NCBI GenBank assembly: GCA_044870185.1
Contig: JBIOYL010000209.1
Location: 1 to 37,693 of the forward strand
Direction of reading: 5' to 3'
Source of the DNA: JBIOYL01 sp044870185
Lineage (GTDB): Bacteria; Actinomycetota; CALGFH01
Length of the DNA: 37,693 nt
The number at the start of each line of letters is the position of its first letter. Position 1 is the first letter of the stretch. Of the stretch, positions 17,142 through 24,447 are shown in pieces. A model generated the notes under the pieces. The model was not told the origin of the DNA. It made no database searches and was given only the letters and a program-made list of their open reading frames with translations. The position numbers were made by a program, and so were the translations under genes.

Positions 17142-18266
17142 ATGTTCCCCGTGTTCCGCTTCCCGCATCCCACCGGGCCAGATGCGATTGGCACGTTGAC
17201 CTACCACTGGGTGGATGCTGCCCGCCCGGAGGTCTTCAGCGCCGATCCGGATGATCGTCGTGAGCTGATGGTGCAGCTCTGGTATCCAGCCAAGCCAGAT
17301 CCAGCAGCGCCGCACGCTCCTTACGTGCAGGATGCCGACGCGCTTGCGCAGGCGCGCCAGCGCCTGCGCGGTTTGCCGGAGTCCACCTTCGGACACCTGA
17401 ACTACCTCACCAGCAACGCGATCCCGTCCGCGCCGGTGGCGGCTGACCAGCCCAGCTACCCGGTGCTGATCTTCCTGGAAGGGCTCAAGTTCAGCTATCG
17501 CCAGCAGAACACCTTCCAGGTCGAGGAGCTGGTCTCGCACGGCTACATCGTCGCGGCCATCGACCAGCCGTATGCCGCCGCGACGGTGGTCTTCCCGGAC
17601 GGGCGCCAGGTCGCCTACGACCCCCGCCTGGCCCCTCCGCACAGCGCGTTCATGGACGCCCACATCCCCTATCTCGCGCACGACGCCATCTTCACGCTGG
17701 ACCAGCTGGTCGCCCCCAACCAGGCCGACCCCAACGGCATCCTGACCGGGCGGCTGGACCTGCAGCGCGCCGGCCTGTTCGGCATGTCGCTGGGCGCCAT
17801 CGTGGGCGGCGAAGCCTGCCGGCTGGAGCCGCGCCTGCGGGCCTGCCTGCTGATGGATGCCTTCATGCCTGCCGACGTGGTCCGGGCCGGCCTGCGGCAG
17901 CCCACCATGTGGATCACCCGGGATGCCGACACCATGCGGCTGGAACGACGCCGAGCCGGTGGGTGGTCGGAGGCAGACATCCACGAAACCCTGACCACCA
18001 TGCGGGCGGTGTTCGAGCGCCTGCAGGGCGCTGGCTACTACGTGCAGGTGCCCGGCATGTTCCACGCCGACATGACCGACGTCCCATTGCTGTCGCCGCT
18101 CGCCTCCAGGTTGGGCTTCTCCGGGCCGATCGGCGCGCAACGGGCCCACCGTATCATCAACGCGTACTCGCCGGCCTTCTTCGACCGGCACCTGAAGGGC
18201 CGACCGGCGGCACTGCTCGACGGCCCGGCAGCGCAATATCCCGAAGTGCGCTTCGAGACCCGCTGA
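17142..18266 (+). CDS. PAF-acetylhydrolase-like alpha/beta hydrolase
   Basis: This 374-residue protein resembles bacterial platelet-activating-factor acetylhydrolase-type alpha/beta hydrolases. Segments are RRELMVQLWYPA, YPVLIFLEGLKF (oxyanion-side strand), VEELVSHGYIVAAIDQPYAA, the nucleophile S216 in LFGMSLGA, and H308 in GMFHADM; an acid in LLMDAFMP or nearby would complete the triad. Family members as remembered often have several N-terminal membrane helices before the LFPVFRFPHPTGP motif, whereas here the motif starts at residue 2, there is no ribosome binding site, and eroded sequence lies directly upstream. It may therefore be an N-terminally truncated but still catalytic-domain-complete gene. 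The natural ester substrate is unknown. Confidence 0.8.
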   Translation: MFPVFRFPHPTGPDAIGTLTYHWVDAARPEVFSADPDDRRELMVQLWYPAKPDPAAPHAPYVQDADALAQARQRLRGLPESTFGHLNYLTSNAIPSAPVAADQPSYPVLIFLEGLKFSYRQQNTFQVEELVSHGYIVAAIDQPYAAATVVFPDGRQVAYDPRLAPPHSAFMDAHIPYLAHDAIFTLDQLVAPNQADPNGILTGRLDLQRAGLFGMSLGAIVGGEACRLEPRLRACLLMDAFMPADVVRAGLRQPTMWITRDADTMRLERRRAGGWSEADIHETLTTMRAVFERLQGAGYYVQVPGMFHADMTDVPLLSPLASRLGFSGPIGAQRAHRIINAYSPAFFDRHLKGRPAALLDGPAAQYPEVRFETR

Positions 18267-18392
18267 CGTTCACCCACGTCGTCGACCGTTTCCGCCTGAC
18301 GCCAGACCACGCGGGACGAGCGGGGACACCGGGTGACGGCAGAGGCCACCGGCTGGCCGTTTGTGCAGCTCATGGCCGATGGATTGGACGGC

Positions 18393-18420
18393 TTGACTCG
18401 GGACAGTTCGGGAGTACCTT
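18393..18420 (+). promoter_or_regulatory. Candidate promoter of the M1 peptidase gene
   Basis: TTGACT at 18393-18398 and TACCTT at 18415-18420, separated by 16 bases, sit about 40 bases above the peptidase ATG in the 195-base spacer. The match is partial and the call rests on position; nothing else was seen in the spacer. Confidence 0.3.
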
Positions 18421-18461
18421 CCGTACATCGCGCCCATCGGCCACGCGGAAGGAGCTCTGCG

Positions 18462-19976
18462 ATGCTGCGATCCCGGGTAGCCCGTGTGCTCGCGCTGGCA
18501 GGAGCGGCCGCGTGCCTTGCCTTCCCGCTGCCAGCGGCGCATGCGCAGGGCGGCCCCGGCGCCGCGGCGTCCGGTCCTGATGTGGCGCAGCTCGAAGCGG
18601 CGGCGCGTGCGGCGCCGCTTGGCGGTCCGACCGGCGAGCCCGGCGCGGCCGGCGTCGGCGACCCCTACTTCCCGTTGCTCGGCAACGGCGGCTACGACGT
18701 CAGGCACTACGACCTGAGCTTCTCCTACGACCCGGCCACCGACCGGCTCGACGGCACCATGGGCATCCGGGCGCGCGCGACGCAGGACCTGTCGCGCTTC
18801 GACCTCGATCTGCAGCAGCTCGACGTCAGCGCGGTGCGCGTCAACGACGAGCCCGTCGACTTCCGCCGCGACGGCCAGGAGCTGCAGATCACGCCGCACA
18901 ACCGCCTGCGGGAGGGCTCGACGTTCAACGTGGCGGTCGACTATGGCGGGATCCCCCAGACGATCGTCGGCTCACCGATCGTGTTCGGCTCGCCCTACGG
19001 CTTCCTGCACACCGACGACGGTGCCTTCATGGGCGATGAGCCCAACGTGGCCTCGACCTGGATGCCGCTGTCGGACCATCCAAGCGACAAGGCGACGTGG
19101 ACGTTGCGGGTCACGGTCCCGCAGGGCAAGAGCGTGGTCGCAAACGGCCGGCTGGTCTCGCAGGTCACCGCGAACGGCAACGGCAAGAGCACCTTCACCT
19201 GGGACGAGCCGAACCAGATGGCCACCTATCTCGCCACGGCCGACATCGGCAACTGGGTGCTCAGGACCGGCAGGACGCCGGGCGGGATCCCGGAGACGGT
19301 TGCGGTCGATCCGACGATCATCGCCGGCAACCCGACCGCGGTCGACTTTTTCTTCGACACCACCGCCGAGGCCACCGACCTGTGGGTGAAGAACTTCGGT
19401 CCGTATCCGTTCGACTCGACCGGCGCGATCGTCGACAATGCCACGTACAATGGGCAGACCCTCGGCTTCTCGCTGGAGACGCAGACGCGGCCGGTCTACT
19501 CGGCCGTGCGCTCCACGAGCACGATCGCGCACGAGCTGGCGCACATGTGGTTCGGCGACAGCGTCTCGGTCGCGGACTGGCGGCACATCTGGCTGAACGA
19601 GGGGTTCGCGTCCTACGCGCAGTACCTGTGGACCGAGCACCTGGGCGGTGCCTCGCCGCACGATCAGTTCGTGGCGGAATTCAACAGCATCCCGGCGAGC
19701 AGCTCGTTCTGGAGCGTCGTGATCGCCGATCCGCAGCGCGACACGATGTTCACCCGCGCCGTCTACCGCCGCGGGGCGATGACGCTGCAGGCGCTGCGCG
19801 ACAAGATCGGCACTGCGGCGTTCTTCCGCGTGCTGAAGACGTGGACCGCCGAGCATCGGCAGGGAAACGGCACCACGGCGCAGTTCATCGCGCTCACCGA
19901 ACGGATCTCGGGTCAGGATCTGGGCGACTTCTTCCAGGTCTGGCTGTACACGCCGTCCAAGCCGACAAGCTGGTAG
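18462..19976 (+). CDS. Secreted M1-family zinc metallopeptidase
   Basis: This 504-residue gluzincin aminopeptidase carries a signal peptide: a basic N-terminus (MLRSRVARV), a hydrophobic core and an A-H-A cleavage-type site near residue 28. An N-terminal beta domain follows (YDVRHYDLSFSYDP). The zinc site is HELAH at H357-H361 with E358 as the general base, and the third ligand E380 in NEGFASY, 19 residues on. The usual GAMEN motif is replaced by GFSLETQ, as in many actinobacterial homologues. The C-terminus stops soon after the helical domain (DFFQVWLYTP), a short form. An AAGGAG site precedes the ATG; an upstream in-frame ATG would bury the signal peptide. It likely trims peptides outside the cell. 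Confidence 0.93.
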   Translation: MLRSRVARVLALAGAAACLAFPLPAAHAQGGPGAAASGPDVAQLEAAARAAPLGGPTGEPGAAGVGDPYFPLLGNGGYDVRHYDLSFSYDPATDRLDGTMGIRARATQDLSRFDLDLQQLDVSAVRVNDEPVDFRRDGQELQITPHNRLREGSTFNVAVDYGGIPQTIVGSPIVFGSPYGFLHTDDGAFMGDEPNVASTWMPLSDHPSDKATWTLRVTVPQGKSVVANGRLVSQVTANGNGKSTFTWDEPNQMATYLATADIGNWVLRTGRTPGGIPETVAVDPTIIAGNPTAVDFFFDTTAEATDLWVKNFGPYPFDSTGAIVDNATYNGQTLGFSLETQTRPVYSAVRSTSTIAHELAHMWFGDSVSVADWRHIWLNEGFASYAQYLWTEHLGGASPHDQFVAEFNSIPASSSFWSVVIADPQRDTMFTRAVYRRGAMTLQALRDKIGTAAFFRVLKTWTAEHRQGNGTTAQFIALTERISGQDLGDFFQVWLYTPSKPTSW

Positions 19977-20032
19977 CGGGCCGGATCACCCTGGCCGAGC
20001 TGGTTTGCAGCGCCGGGGCAGGAGGAGTTCCC

Positions 20033-20500
20033 GTGCGGATCACCGTGGTCGGCCCTGCCGACCTGCCGGCGCTGCTGCCGCTGCTGCGCGCCTACTGTGA
20101 CTTCTACCAGGCCGCGCCGAGCGACCAGGCGCTGCTCGAGCTGACGCGGGCGCTGCTCGCCGACCCGCAGCGGGAGGGGGTGCAGCTGTTGGCCCGCGAT
20201 GACGCCGGCAGGGCCGTCGGCTTCGCCACCTTGTACTGGACCTGGCAGACGCTGGCCGCCACCCGCGTCGGGGTGATGAACGACCTGTTCGTGGCCGCCG
20301 AGGCGCGGGGCAGGGGGGTGGCCGAGGCGCTGATCGCCGCCTGCCTGGAGCGCTGCCGTGCGCATGGGGCGACCCGGCTCGTCTGGCAGACGGCCCGCGA
20401 CAACGGCCGCGCGCAGGCCGTCTACGAGCGGATCGGGGCGACTCGCGAGGATCGGTGGCTCGACTACTGGCTGGCGGTCGACCCACAACCGCCCGCCTGA
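20033..20500 (+). CDS. GNAT-family N-acetyltransferase
   Basis: This 155-residue single-domain GNAT acetyltransferase begins VRITVVGPADLPALLPLL. The acetyl-CoA-binding loop is ARGRGVAEALI (the R/Q-x-x-G-x-G/A motif), preceded by the strand MNDLFVAAE and followed by LVWQTARDNGRAQAVYERIG, the typical motif B. A GGAGGAG site five bases upstream marks the GTG start. It lies 56 bases downstream of the M1 peptidase stop and may be cotranscribed. The acceptor substrate is unknown. Confidence 0.9.
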   Translation: MRITVVGPADLPALLPLLRAYCDFYQAAPSDQALLELTRALLADPQREGVQLLARDDAGRAVGFATLYWTWQTLAATRVGVMNDLFVAAEARGRGVAEALIAACLERCRAHGATRLVWQTARDNGRAQAVYERIGATREDRWLDYWLAVDPQPPA

Positions 20501-20536
20501 GCGTCGGCATCCTCCGCGGGACCGTCTGGCAAGGCG

Positions 20537-21193
20537 TCAGCGGCGGTTCCCGGCCCTGGACGACGCGAGGTTCGAGGGACCCACCTGGGTTCGCAGCCAC
20601 TGGTTGAGTGGCCTGGAGAGCCGGAAGAACTCGACCACCCGGTCCTTGGCTTGCGGCGTTCCGAGCCAGGCCCCGGCGGGCCAGTCCCGCCAGGCGATCA
20701 GGCCCTTGTAGCGCAGCAGCTCGATCCGCGGGTGGTCTTTCGGGTAGCCCTTCGGGGCCGTCTTCAGGACCTCGTGCCCGGTGGTGTCGAGCCCGGCCGC
20801 CCTGGCCTCCGCCACGATGCGGGCGAGCTTGGTTCCGGATCGATCCTCGCTGACCGCCTGCCGGTAACGCTCGAGCTGGTCCGGCGCCATCTCCCACATG
20901 CCGGCACCGGCCCCCAGTCCGTCCGCGGTCAGCTGCACATAGCCGTCGCCCACCATCGCACCGATGTGCGTCTTGTAGAGGGACTTGTCAGCGCTGAAGC
21001 GGACGTCGCGGTAGGGGCGGAAGATCCGGCCCTCACCCCACTCCGGTGCGAGCTCCGCGAGGAGCTCCTCCATGGGCGCGCGCACGGCGGTCTCGTAGAC
21101 GGCCTTGTGCTGCTGCCAATAGGTCTTGGAGTCGTCGGCCTCGAGCCCCTCGAAGAACTCAAGGGCCTCTGCGGGCCAGCCTCGAAAGGCCAT
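20537..21193 (-). CDS. DUF2461 family protein
   Basis: This 218-residue protein matches the DUF2461 (TIGR02453-type) family: an N-terminal FRGWPAEALEFFEGLEADDSK-like opening, WQQHKAVYETAVRAPMEELL, then FRPYRDVRFSADKSLYKTHIGA, the family's strongest motif, and PKGYPKDHPRIELLRYKGL. The function is unknown. The start at 21193 is chosen because a GGAGGAGGG site lies just above it and the family motif begins there; an ATG at 21229 would add 12 residues. It converges with the GNAT gene across 36 bases. Confidence 0.88.
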   Translation of the reverse strand: MAFRGWPAEALEFFEGLEADDSKTYWQQHKAVYETAVRAPMEELLAELAPEWGEGRIFRPYRDVRFSADKSLYKTHIGAMVGDGYVQLTADGLGAGAGMWEMAPDQLERYRQAVSEDRSGTKLARIVAEARAAGLDTTGHEVLKTAPKGYPKDHPRIELLRYKGLIAWRDWPAGAWLGTPQAKDRVVEFFRLSRPLNQWLRTQVGPSNLASSRAGNRR

Positions 21194-21285
21194 CGCCAGC
21201 CACCCTCCTCCCCGGAACGGCGTGGCCAAGAGCCTATCCGAATCGGCGCCTGCGAGCGGTCGCAGCGGCGACGCAGCCGAACCAC

Positions 21286-21489
21286 CTCCTCGCCAACGGC
21301 GAGCGGACCGTGGAAGGCCTGGCCCGCCAGACCGGGCTGTCGGTCGCCAACACCAGCCAGCACCTCCAGGTCCTGCGCCAGGGCGGGCTGGTGGCGACCC
21401 GGCGTCAGGGCAACGCCATCTATCATCGGCTGGCCGCGCCCGGGGTGTTCGAGCTGTGGCGCGCCCTGCGCAGCCTGGCCGCCGCGACC
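21286..21489 (+). pseudogene. ArsR-family helix-turn-helix remnant
   Basis: An open stretch encodes LLANGERTVEGLARQTGLSV, NTSQHLQVLRQGGLVATRRQG, NAIYHRLAAPGVFELWRAL, which is the winged-helix core of an ArsR repressor of the kind often fused to a rhodanese domain. It lacks the first helix and any start codon context, and is cut off at its 3' end where the VOC gene's C-terminus begins on the other strand. No cysteine metal motif is present in what remains. It is best read as a fragment left by deletion on both sides. Confidence 0.6.
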
Positions 21490-21499
21490 GCCTTGTCGC

Positions 21500-21964
21500 T
21501 CAGCTGCCCATGGCCTGGGCCGCACGCTTGGCCATCTCGTCGGGCGGCACGTCCTCGACGTGGGTGGCGACGCTCCAGCGGTGCCCGAAGGGGTCCTCGA
21601 ACTGCCCCGTCCGGTCGCCGTAGAACTGGTTCTCGACCGGGCGCAAGGCGGTCGCACCCGCCGCGACCGCCTTGTCGAAGATGCCGTCGACGTCCTCCAC
21701 GTACACGCTGATCGTCACCGGCGTGCCGCCGATCGTCTTGGGGCCGCGCATGCCCATCTCCGGGTACTCGTCCGACAGCATGATCAGCGAGTCGCCGAGC
21801 TGCAGCTCGGCATGGCCGACGGTGCCGTTGGGACCGGGCATGCGCACGCGCTCGGTGGCGCCGAACACGGTGGCGTAGAACTCGATCGCGGCGTTGGCCC
21901 CGTCGACGCACAGGTAGGGCGTGACCTGCGGGTAGCCCTCGGGGATCGGCTGCACCTTCGCCAT
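21500..21964 (-). CDS. VOC/glyoxalase-fold protein (PhnB-like)
   Basis: This 154-residue vicinal-oxygen-chelate protein has the PhnB-type pattern: VTPYLCVDGANAAIEFYATVFGA at the start, then GHAELQLGDSLIMLSDEYPE, VYVEDVDGIFDKAVAAGA, FYGDRTGQFEDPFGHRWSVATH. The paired beta-alpha-beta-beta-beta modules are complete. The physiological substrate is unknown. A GGGAGG site precedes the ATG, and an 18-base palindrome lies 32 bases above it. The gene may be monocistronic. Confidence 0.9.
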   Translation of the reverse strand: MAKVQPIPEGYPQVTPYLCVDGANAAIEFYATVFGATERVRMPGPNGTVGHAELQLGDSLIMLSDEYPEMGMRGPKTIGGTPVTISVYVEDVDGIFDKAVAAGATALRPVENQFYGDRTGQFEDPFGHRWSVATHVEDVPPDEMAKRAAQAMGS

Positions 21965-21995
21965 GGGAACCTCCCGTCACCACCTGCCAACAGCA

Positions 21996-22013
21996 GGCAA
22001 ACATATGTTCGCC
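21996..22013. promoter_or_regulatory. Palindrome centred on AACATATGTT, LexA-box-like
   Basis: GGCAAACATATGTTCGCC is an inverted repeat with a single mismatched pair. Its core differs by one base from GAAC-N4-GTTC, the SOS/LexA box of Gram-positive bacteria, and it lies 32-49 bases upstream of the VOC gene in an AT-poor neighbourhood. It could be the operator of a LexA-like or another repressor. Confidence 0.4.
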
Positions 22014-22141
22014 GGATACTACCGGGCGGTCGGGCACCTGGCAACCGGCGACGGAGGTGAGGTTGCCGATGACAGCGGTGGCGCGGCGACGTACCATCGG
22101 TCCCGGTGACCGCCCCCACGGTCACGGCGGATGAGGAGCCG

Positions 22142-22210
22142 ATGGCGCAGGTCGTGCACAGCCCGGTGACCTGGGTCATCACCCGCCCTCCTCGCCGCCC
22201 TGGCCGCTGA
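22142..22210 (+). CDS. Possible 22-residue leader peptide
   Basis: A GAGGAG site four bases above an ATG opens a 22-codon frame (MAQVVHSPVTWV..., proline/arginine-rich end) that stops 25 bases before the next gene. The spacing is good but the peptide matches nothing known to me. It could be a leader for the small-protein/oxidase genes or chance. Confidence 0.2.
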   Translation: MAQVVHSPVTWVITRPPRRPGR

Positions 22211-22235
22211 CGATCCGTCCGGAAAGGAGCTGTGG

Positions 22236-22409
22236 ATGGCAGCGCAGGTCATGCTCACCGACGAGGAGGCACACGCCCTCTCCTCGCTGCTTCACCGGGC
22301 CAGCGATCGCCTCGAGACCTACGAGGAGCAGACGCACCAGGACCGCCGCCTCGCCGAGGAGATTCGCGCCGCAGCAGACGACCTCGTCAACCGTCTCCGC
22401 CCCGCCTAG
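22236..22409 (+). CDS. 57-residue acidic helical protein of unknown function
   Basis: This short gene encodes MAAQVMLTDEEAHALSS..., a charged, probably wholly helical protein (LLHRASDRLETYEEQ, RRLAEEIRAAADDLVNRLR) with heptad-like spacing that suggests a short coiled coil. A strong GGAAAGGAG site lies six bases above the ATG, and it ends 97 bases before the oxidase-like gene in the same direction. I do not recognise a family. The good initiation signals and codon use argue that it is real. Confidence 0.65.
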   Translation: MAAQVMLTDEEAHALSSLLHRASDRLETYEEQTHQDRRLAEEIRAAADDLVNRLRPA

Positions 22410-22506
22410 CGGCCGCGGCCGGACCCTACTCCGCCAGGTCCGGAGGCCTCCACGGTCGCCCGGCCGGCACCCGAGGCGGACCGCCCACGCTGAGAGGAAG
22501 CAACAG

Positions 22507-23223
22507 GTGAGCGACGAACGCATGAGCGACGAGCGCACCTTCACGGCGGGCGAGGCCGCCCATCGCCCGCCCCACCTGGAGCACGAGCAGCTCGTCCAAG
22601 CCCAGGCCGAGACGCTGAACACCCCGCGGCGCACCTATGGCGTGTCCGCCCGGACCCTGTTCCGCACGATGGACCTGCTGTACGGCCAGGGGCGCACCAT
22701 GTCGAAGTTCAAGGTGCTCGAGCTGGTCGCCCGGGTCCCCTACCAGTCGTGGGAGCAGGTCGCCTACATCGCCATCACCCACGTCCACGAGCGCACGGGC
22801 ATGGCCCGGCGCGTCTACGAGCGGGTTGCCGAGTCGCGTGCCCAGCAGGACAACGAGCAATGGCACCTGCTCATCCTGGAAGAGCTCATCGCCGCCTCCG
22901 GGCGGCGGGAGGGGCGCATCCGCTTCTGGATCATCCCGCAGGCCCTCGCCTTCGCCTACTATCAGCTGTCCTGGCTGATGTATGTCATCCGCCCGGCGTG
23001 GAGCTACCGGCTCAACGCCGACTTCGAGGACCACGCCGAGCACGAGTACATGGCGTTCGTGGCCGAGCGGCCCGAGTTGGAGACGACCCCGTTCCAGAGC
23101 GCCTTCGCCGACGACTACGGCCACTTCGACTCCCTCGCCGACCTGTTCCGCCAGATCGGCCACGACGAGCGGGTCCACAAGGAGGAGAGCCTCGTCCGCA
23201 TGCGCGAGTCGCGGTTCCGCTGA
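22507..23223 (+). CDS. Alternative-oxidase-like di-iron protein
   Basis: This 238-residue protein resembles the membrane-bound di-iron alternative oxidases, which pass electrons from quinol to oxygen. The second-helix E-x-x-H is E117/H120 in NEQWHLLILEEL. A hydrophobic segment, FWIIPQALAFAYYQLSWLMYVIRP, precedes FEDHAEHEY, the counterpart of the LEEEA-x-H-T-Y motif. The last E-x-x-H is E221/H224 in HDERVH. The first ligand is probably E83. LEEEA is changed to FEDHA, so the third carboxylate is uncertain and the activity could differ. A GTG start with an AGAGGAAG site opens the frame. Other di-iron oxygenases are the alternative. The upstream 57-residue gene may be cotranscribed. Confidence 0.7.
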   Translation: MSDERMSDERTFTAGEAAHRPPHLEHEQLVQAQAETLNTPRRTYGVSARTLFRTMDLLYGQGRTMSKFKVLELVARVPYQSWEQVAYIAITHVHERTGMARRVYERVAESRAQQDNEQWHLLILEELIAASGRREGRIRFWIIPQALAFAYYQLSWLMYVIRPAWSYRLNADFEDHAEHEYMAFVAERPELETTPFQSAFADDYGHFDSLADLFRQIGHDERVHKEESLVRMRESRFR

Positions 23224-23325
23224 CGACGGCCGGGGGGCGAGGGCGGACGAGGGCGCCGCTGTCGCTTCGAGCCGGCCGCACCCGGCGGCGTCACCTCAAC
23301 AACGGCTGCTCTCTGGCCGGAACGG

Positions 23326-23859
23326 TCACTCCCTGTCCGGCCGGTCCGCCTGGGACGGCGACGTGGCCTCGAGCAGCCGCCGGAGGGCGGCGTTCCACTG
23401 CCGCATCAGGTCGCCGAGCGGCGCCTGCGGTGCACCGGGCGGTGCACCGGGTGGCGTCAGGAGCGCGCGTGCGGCCGCCAGCTGGGCTTGCAGCGTCGCC
23501 GCAAGCTGGTCCGCGGCGCTCTGGATGAGCCGCGCGCTCCGCTCCTGGGTGACGCCGGCCCGCTCGATCACCTCCCGGTAGGCGTCCAGGCTCTGCCGCA
23601 GGGCGCGGTTGGTCTCCTCCTGGCTGACCAGCGCGCGCTCCATCGCGGCCAGGGAGGACGTCAGCGCCGCCAGCACGGCGCGGTTGCCCTCGGCCTGTTC
23701 CTGCAGCAGCCGCAGCAGGGAGTCCGACCACGCCTGGGCGGCGCCGAGGCTGCGCTCCTGCGCCGCCATGGCGAGCCGCATGATCTCGCCGAACGGGTCG
23801 AAGCCGGCCTCGGGTCGTGGCTGCTGTGCGCCTGAGCCCTTGCGTGCCTGTCCGGTCAT
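23326..23859 (-). CDS. Coiled-coil, phasin/PhaE-like helical protein
   Basis: This 177-residue protein is almost entirely helical. It opens with a short polar region, then FGEIMRLAMAAQERSLGAAQAW, and heptad-rich segments such as LLRLLQEQAEGNRAVLAAL and TNRALRQSLDAYREVIERAGV. A proline-rich loop near residue 140 (TPPGAPPGAP) precedes a final helix. Such architecture is typical of polyhydroxyalkanoate-granule proteins or PhaE-like subunits, but no diagnostic motif was seen. The start is the ATG before TGQARKGSG. It is divergent from a second helical protein across a 207-base spacer, suggesting shared control. Function is inferred from form only. Confidence 0.65.
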   Translation of the reverse strand: MTGQARKGSGAQQPRPEAGFDPFGEIMRLAMAAQERSLGAAQAWSDSLLRLLQEQAEGNRAVLAALTSSLAAMERALVSQEETNRALRQSLDAYREVIERAGVTQERSARLIQSAADQLAATLQAQLAAARALLTPPGAPPGAPQAPLGDLMRQWNAALRRLLEATSPSQADRPDRE

Positions 23860-24066
23860 CACCGTCCTGCCGATCTTGGCTTGTCTGGTGGTTGTGTGAC
23901 ACGGCCGATGACGGGCTACCCAGCTGCCCACCAGGTCGGACCCTGCCGCTTGGGCGAGGAGAGCCCACCGCGGTGGGGAGCCGTCGAGCATTGTAAGGTG
24001 ACGGCAGGTGTCGTTGGCACCTGCCCGAGCGCCCAGGAAGGTGCGCGCACACAGAAGGAGGGCCCC

Positions 24067-24402
24067 ATGGCCACCAAGGACCCGACCGACGACTTCCAGG
24101 CGCAGATCCTGGACGGGATCCGCAAGAGCCAGGCCGCCGTCGTCGAAGGCCTGCGCAGCTGGACCGAGACGGTCCAGCAGCTCGTGCCCACGCCCGGACG
24201 GACCGCATGGCCCGGGTCCGAGCAGTTCCCCACCGTCGGCGAACTGGTCGACTCGGTGTTCGACTTCGCCACCCAGCTGCTCAACGCCCAGCGCGAGTTC
24301 GCCCACAGCGTGCTCGCCGTCGCCGCGCCGGTCGGCGAGCAGGCCCAGGAGAAGCCCGAGAAGCCGACCCAGCCGGCGCCGAGGACCACCAAGAGCACCT
24401 GA
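24067..24402 (+). CDS. Phasin-like small helical protein
   Basis: This 111-residue protein begins MATKDPTDDFQAQILDGIRKSQ and has AAVVEGLRSWTETVQQLVP, a pattern like granule-coating phasins, then a second amphipathic region, VGELVDSVFDFATQLLNAQREFAHSVL. The tail is rich in proline, lysine and threonine. A perfect AAGGAGGG site precedes the ATG. It is divergent from the coiled-coil protein and precedes the DUF2252 gene by 45 bases. A role on storage granules is inference; no PHA synthase is in the window. Confidence 0.7.
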   Translation: MATKDPTDDFQAQILDGIRKSQAAVVEGLRSWTETVQQLVPTPGRTAWPGSEQFPTVGELVDSVFDFATQLLNAQREFAHSVLAVAAPVGEQAQEKPEKPTQPAPRTTKST

Positions 24403-24447
24403 GCGACCTAGGACCACCTGATCGGGCGGCACCCGGACGATGCCAAG

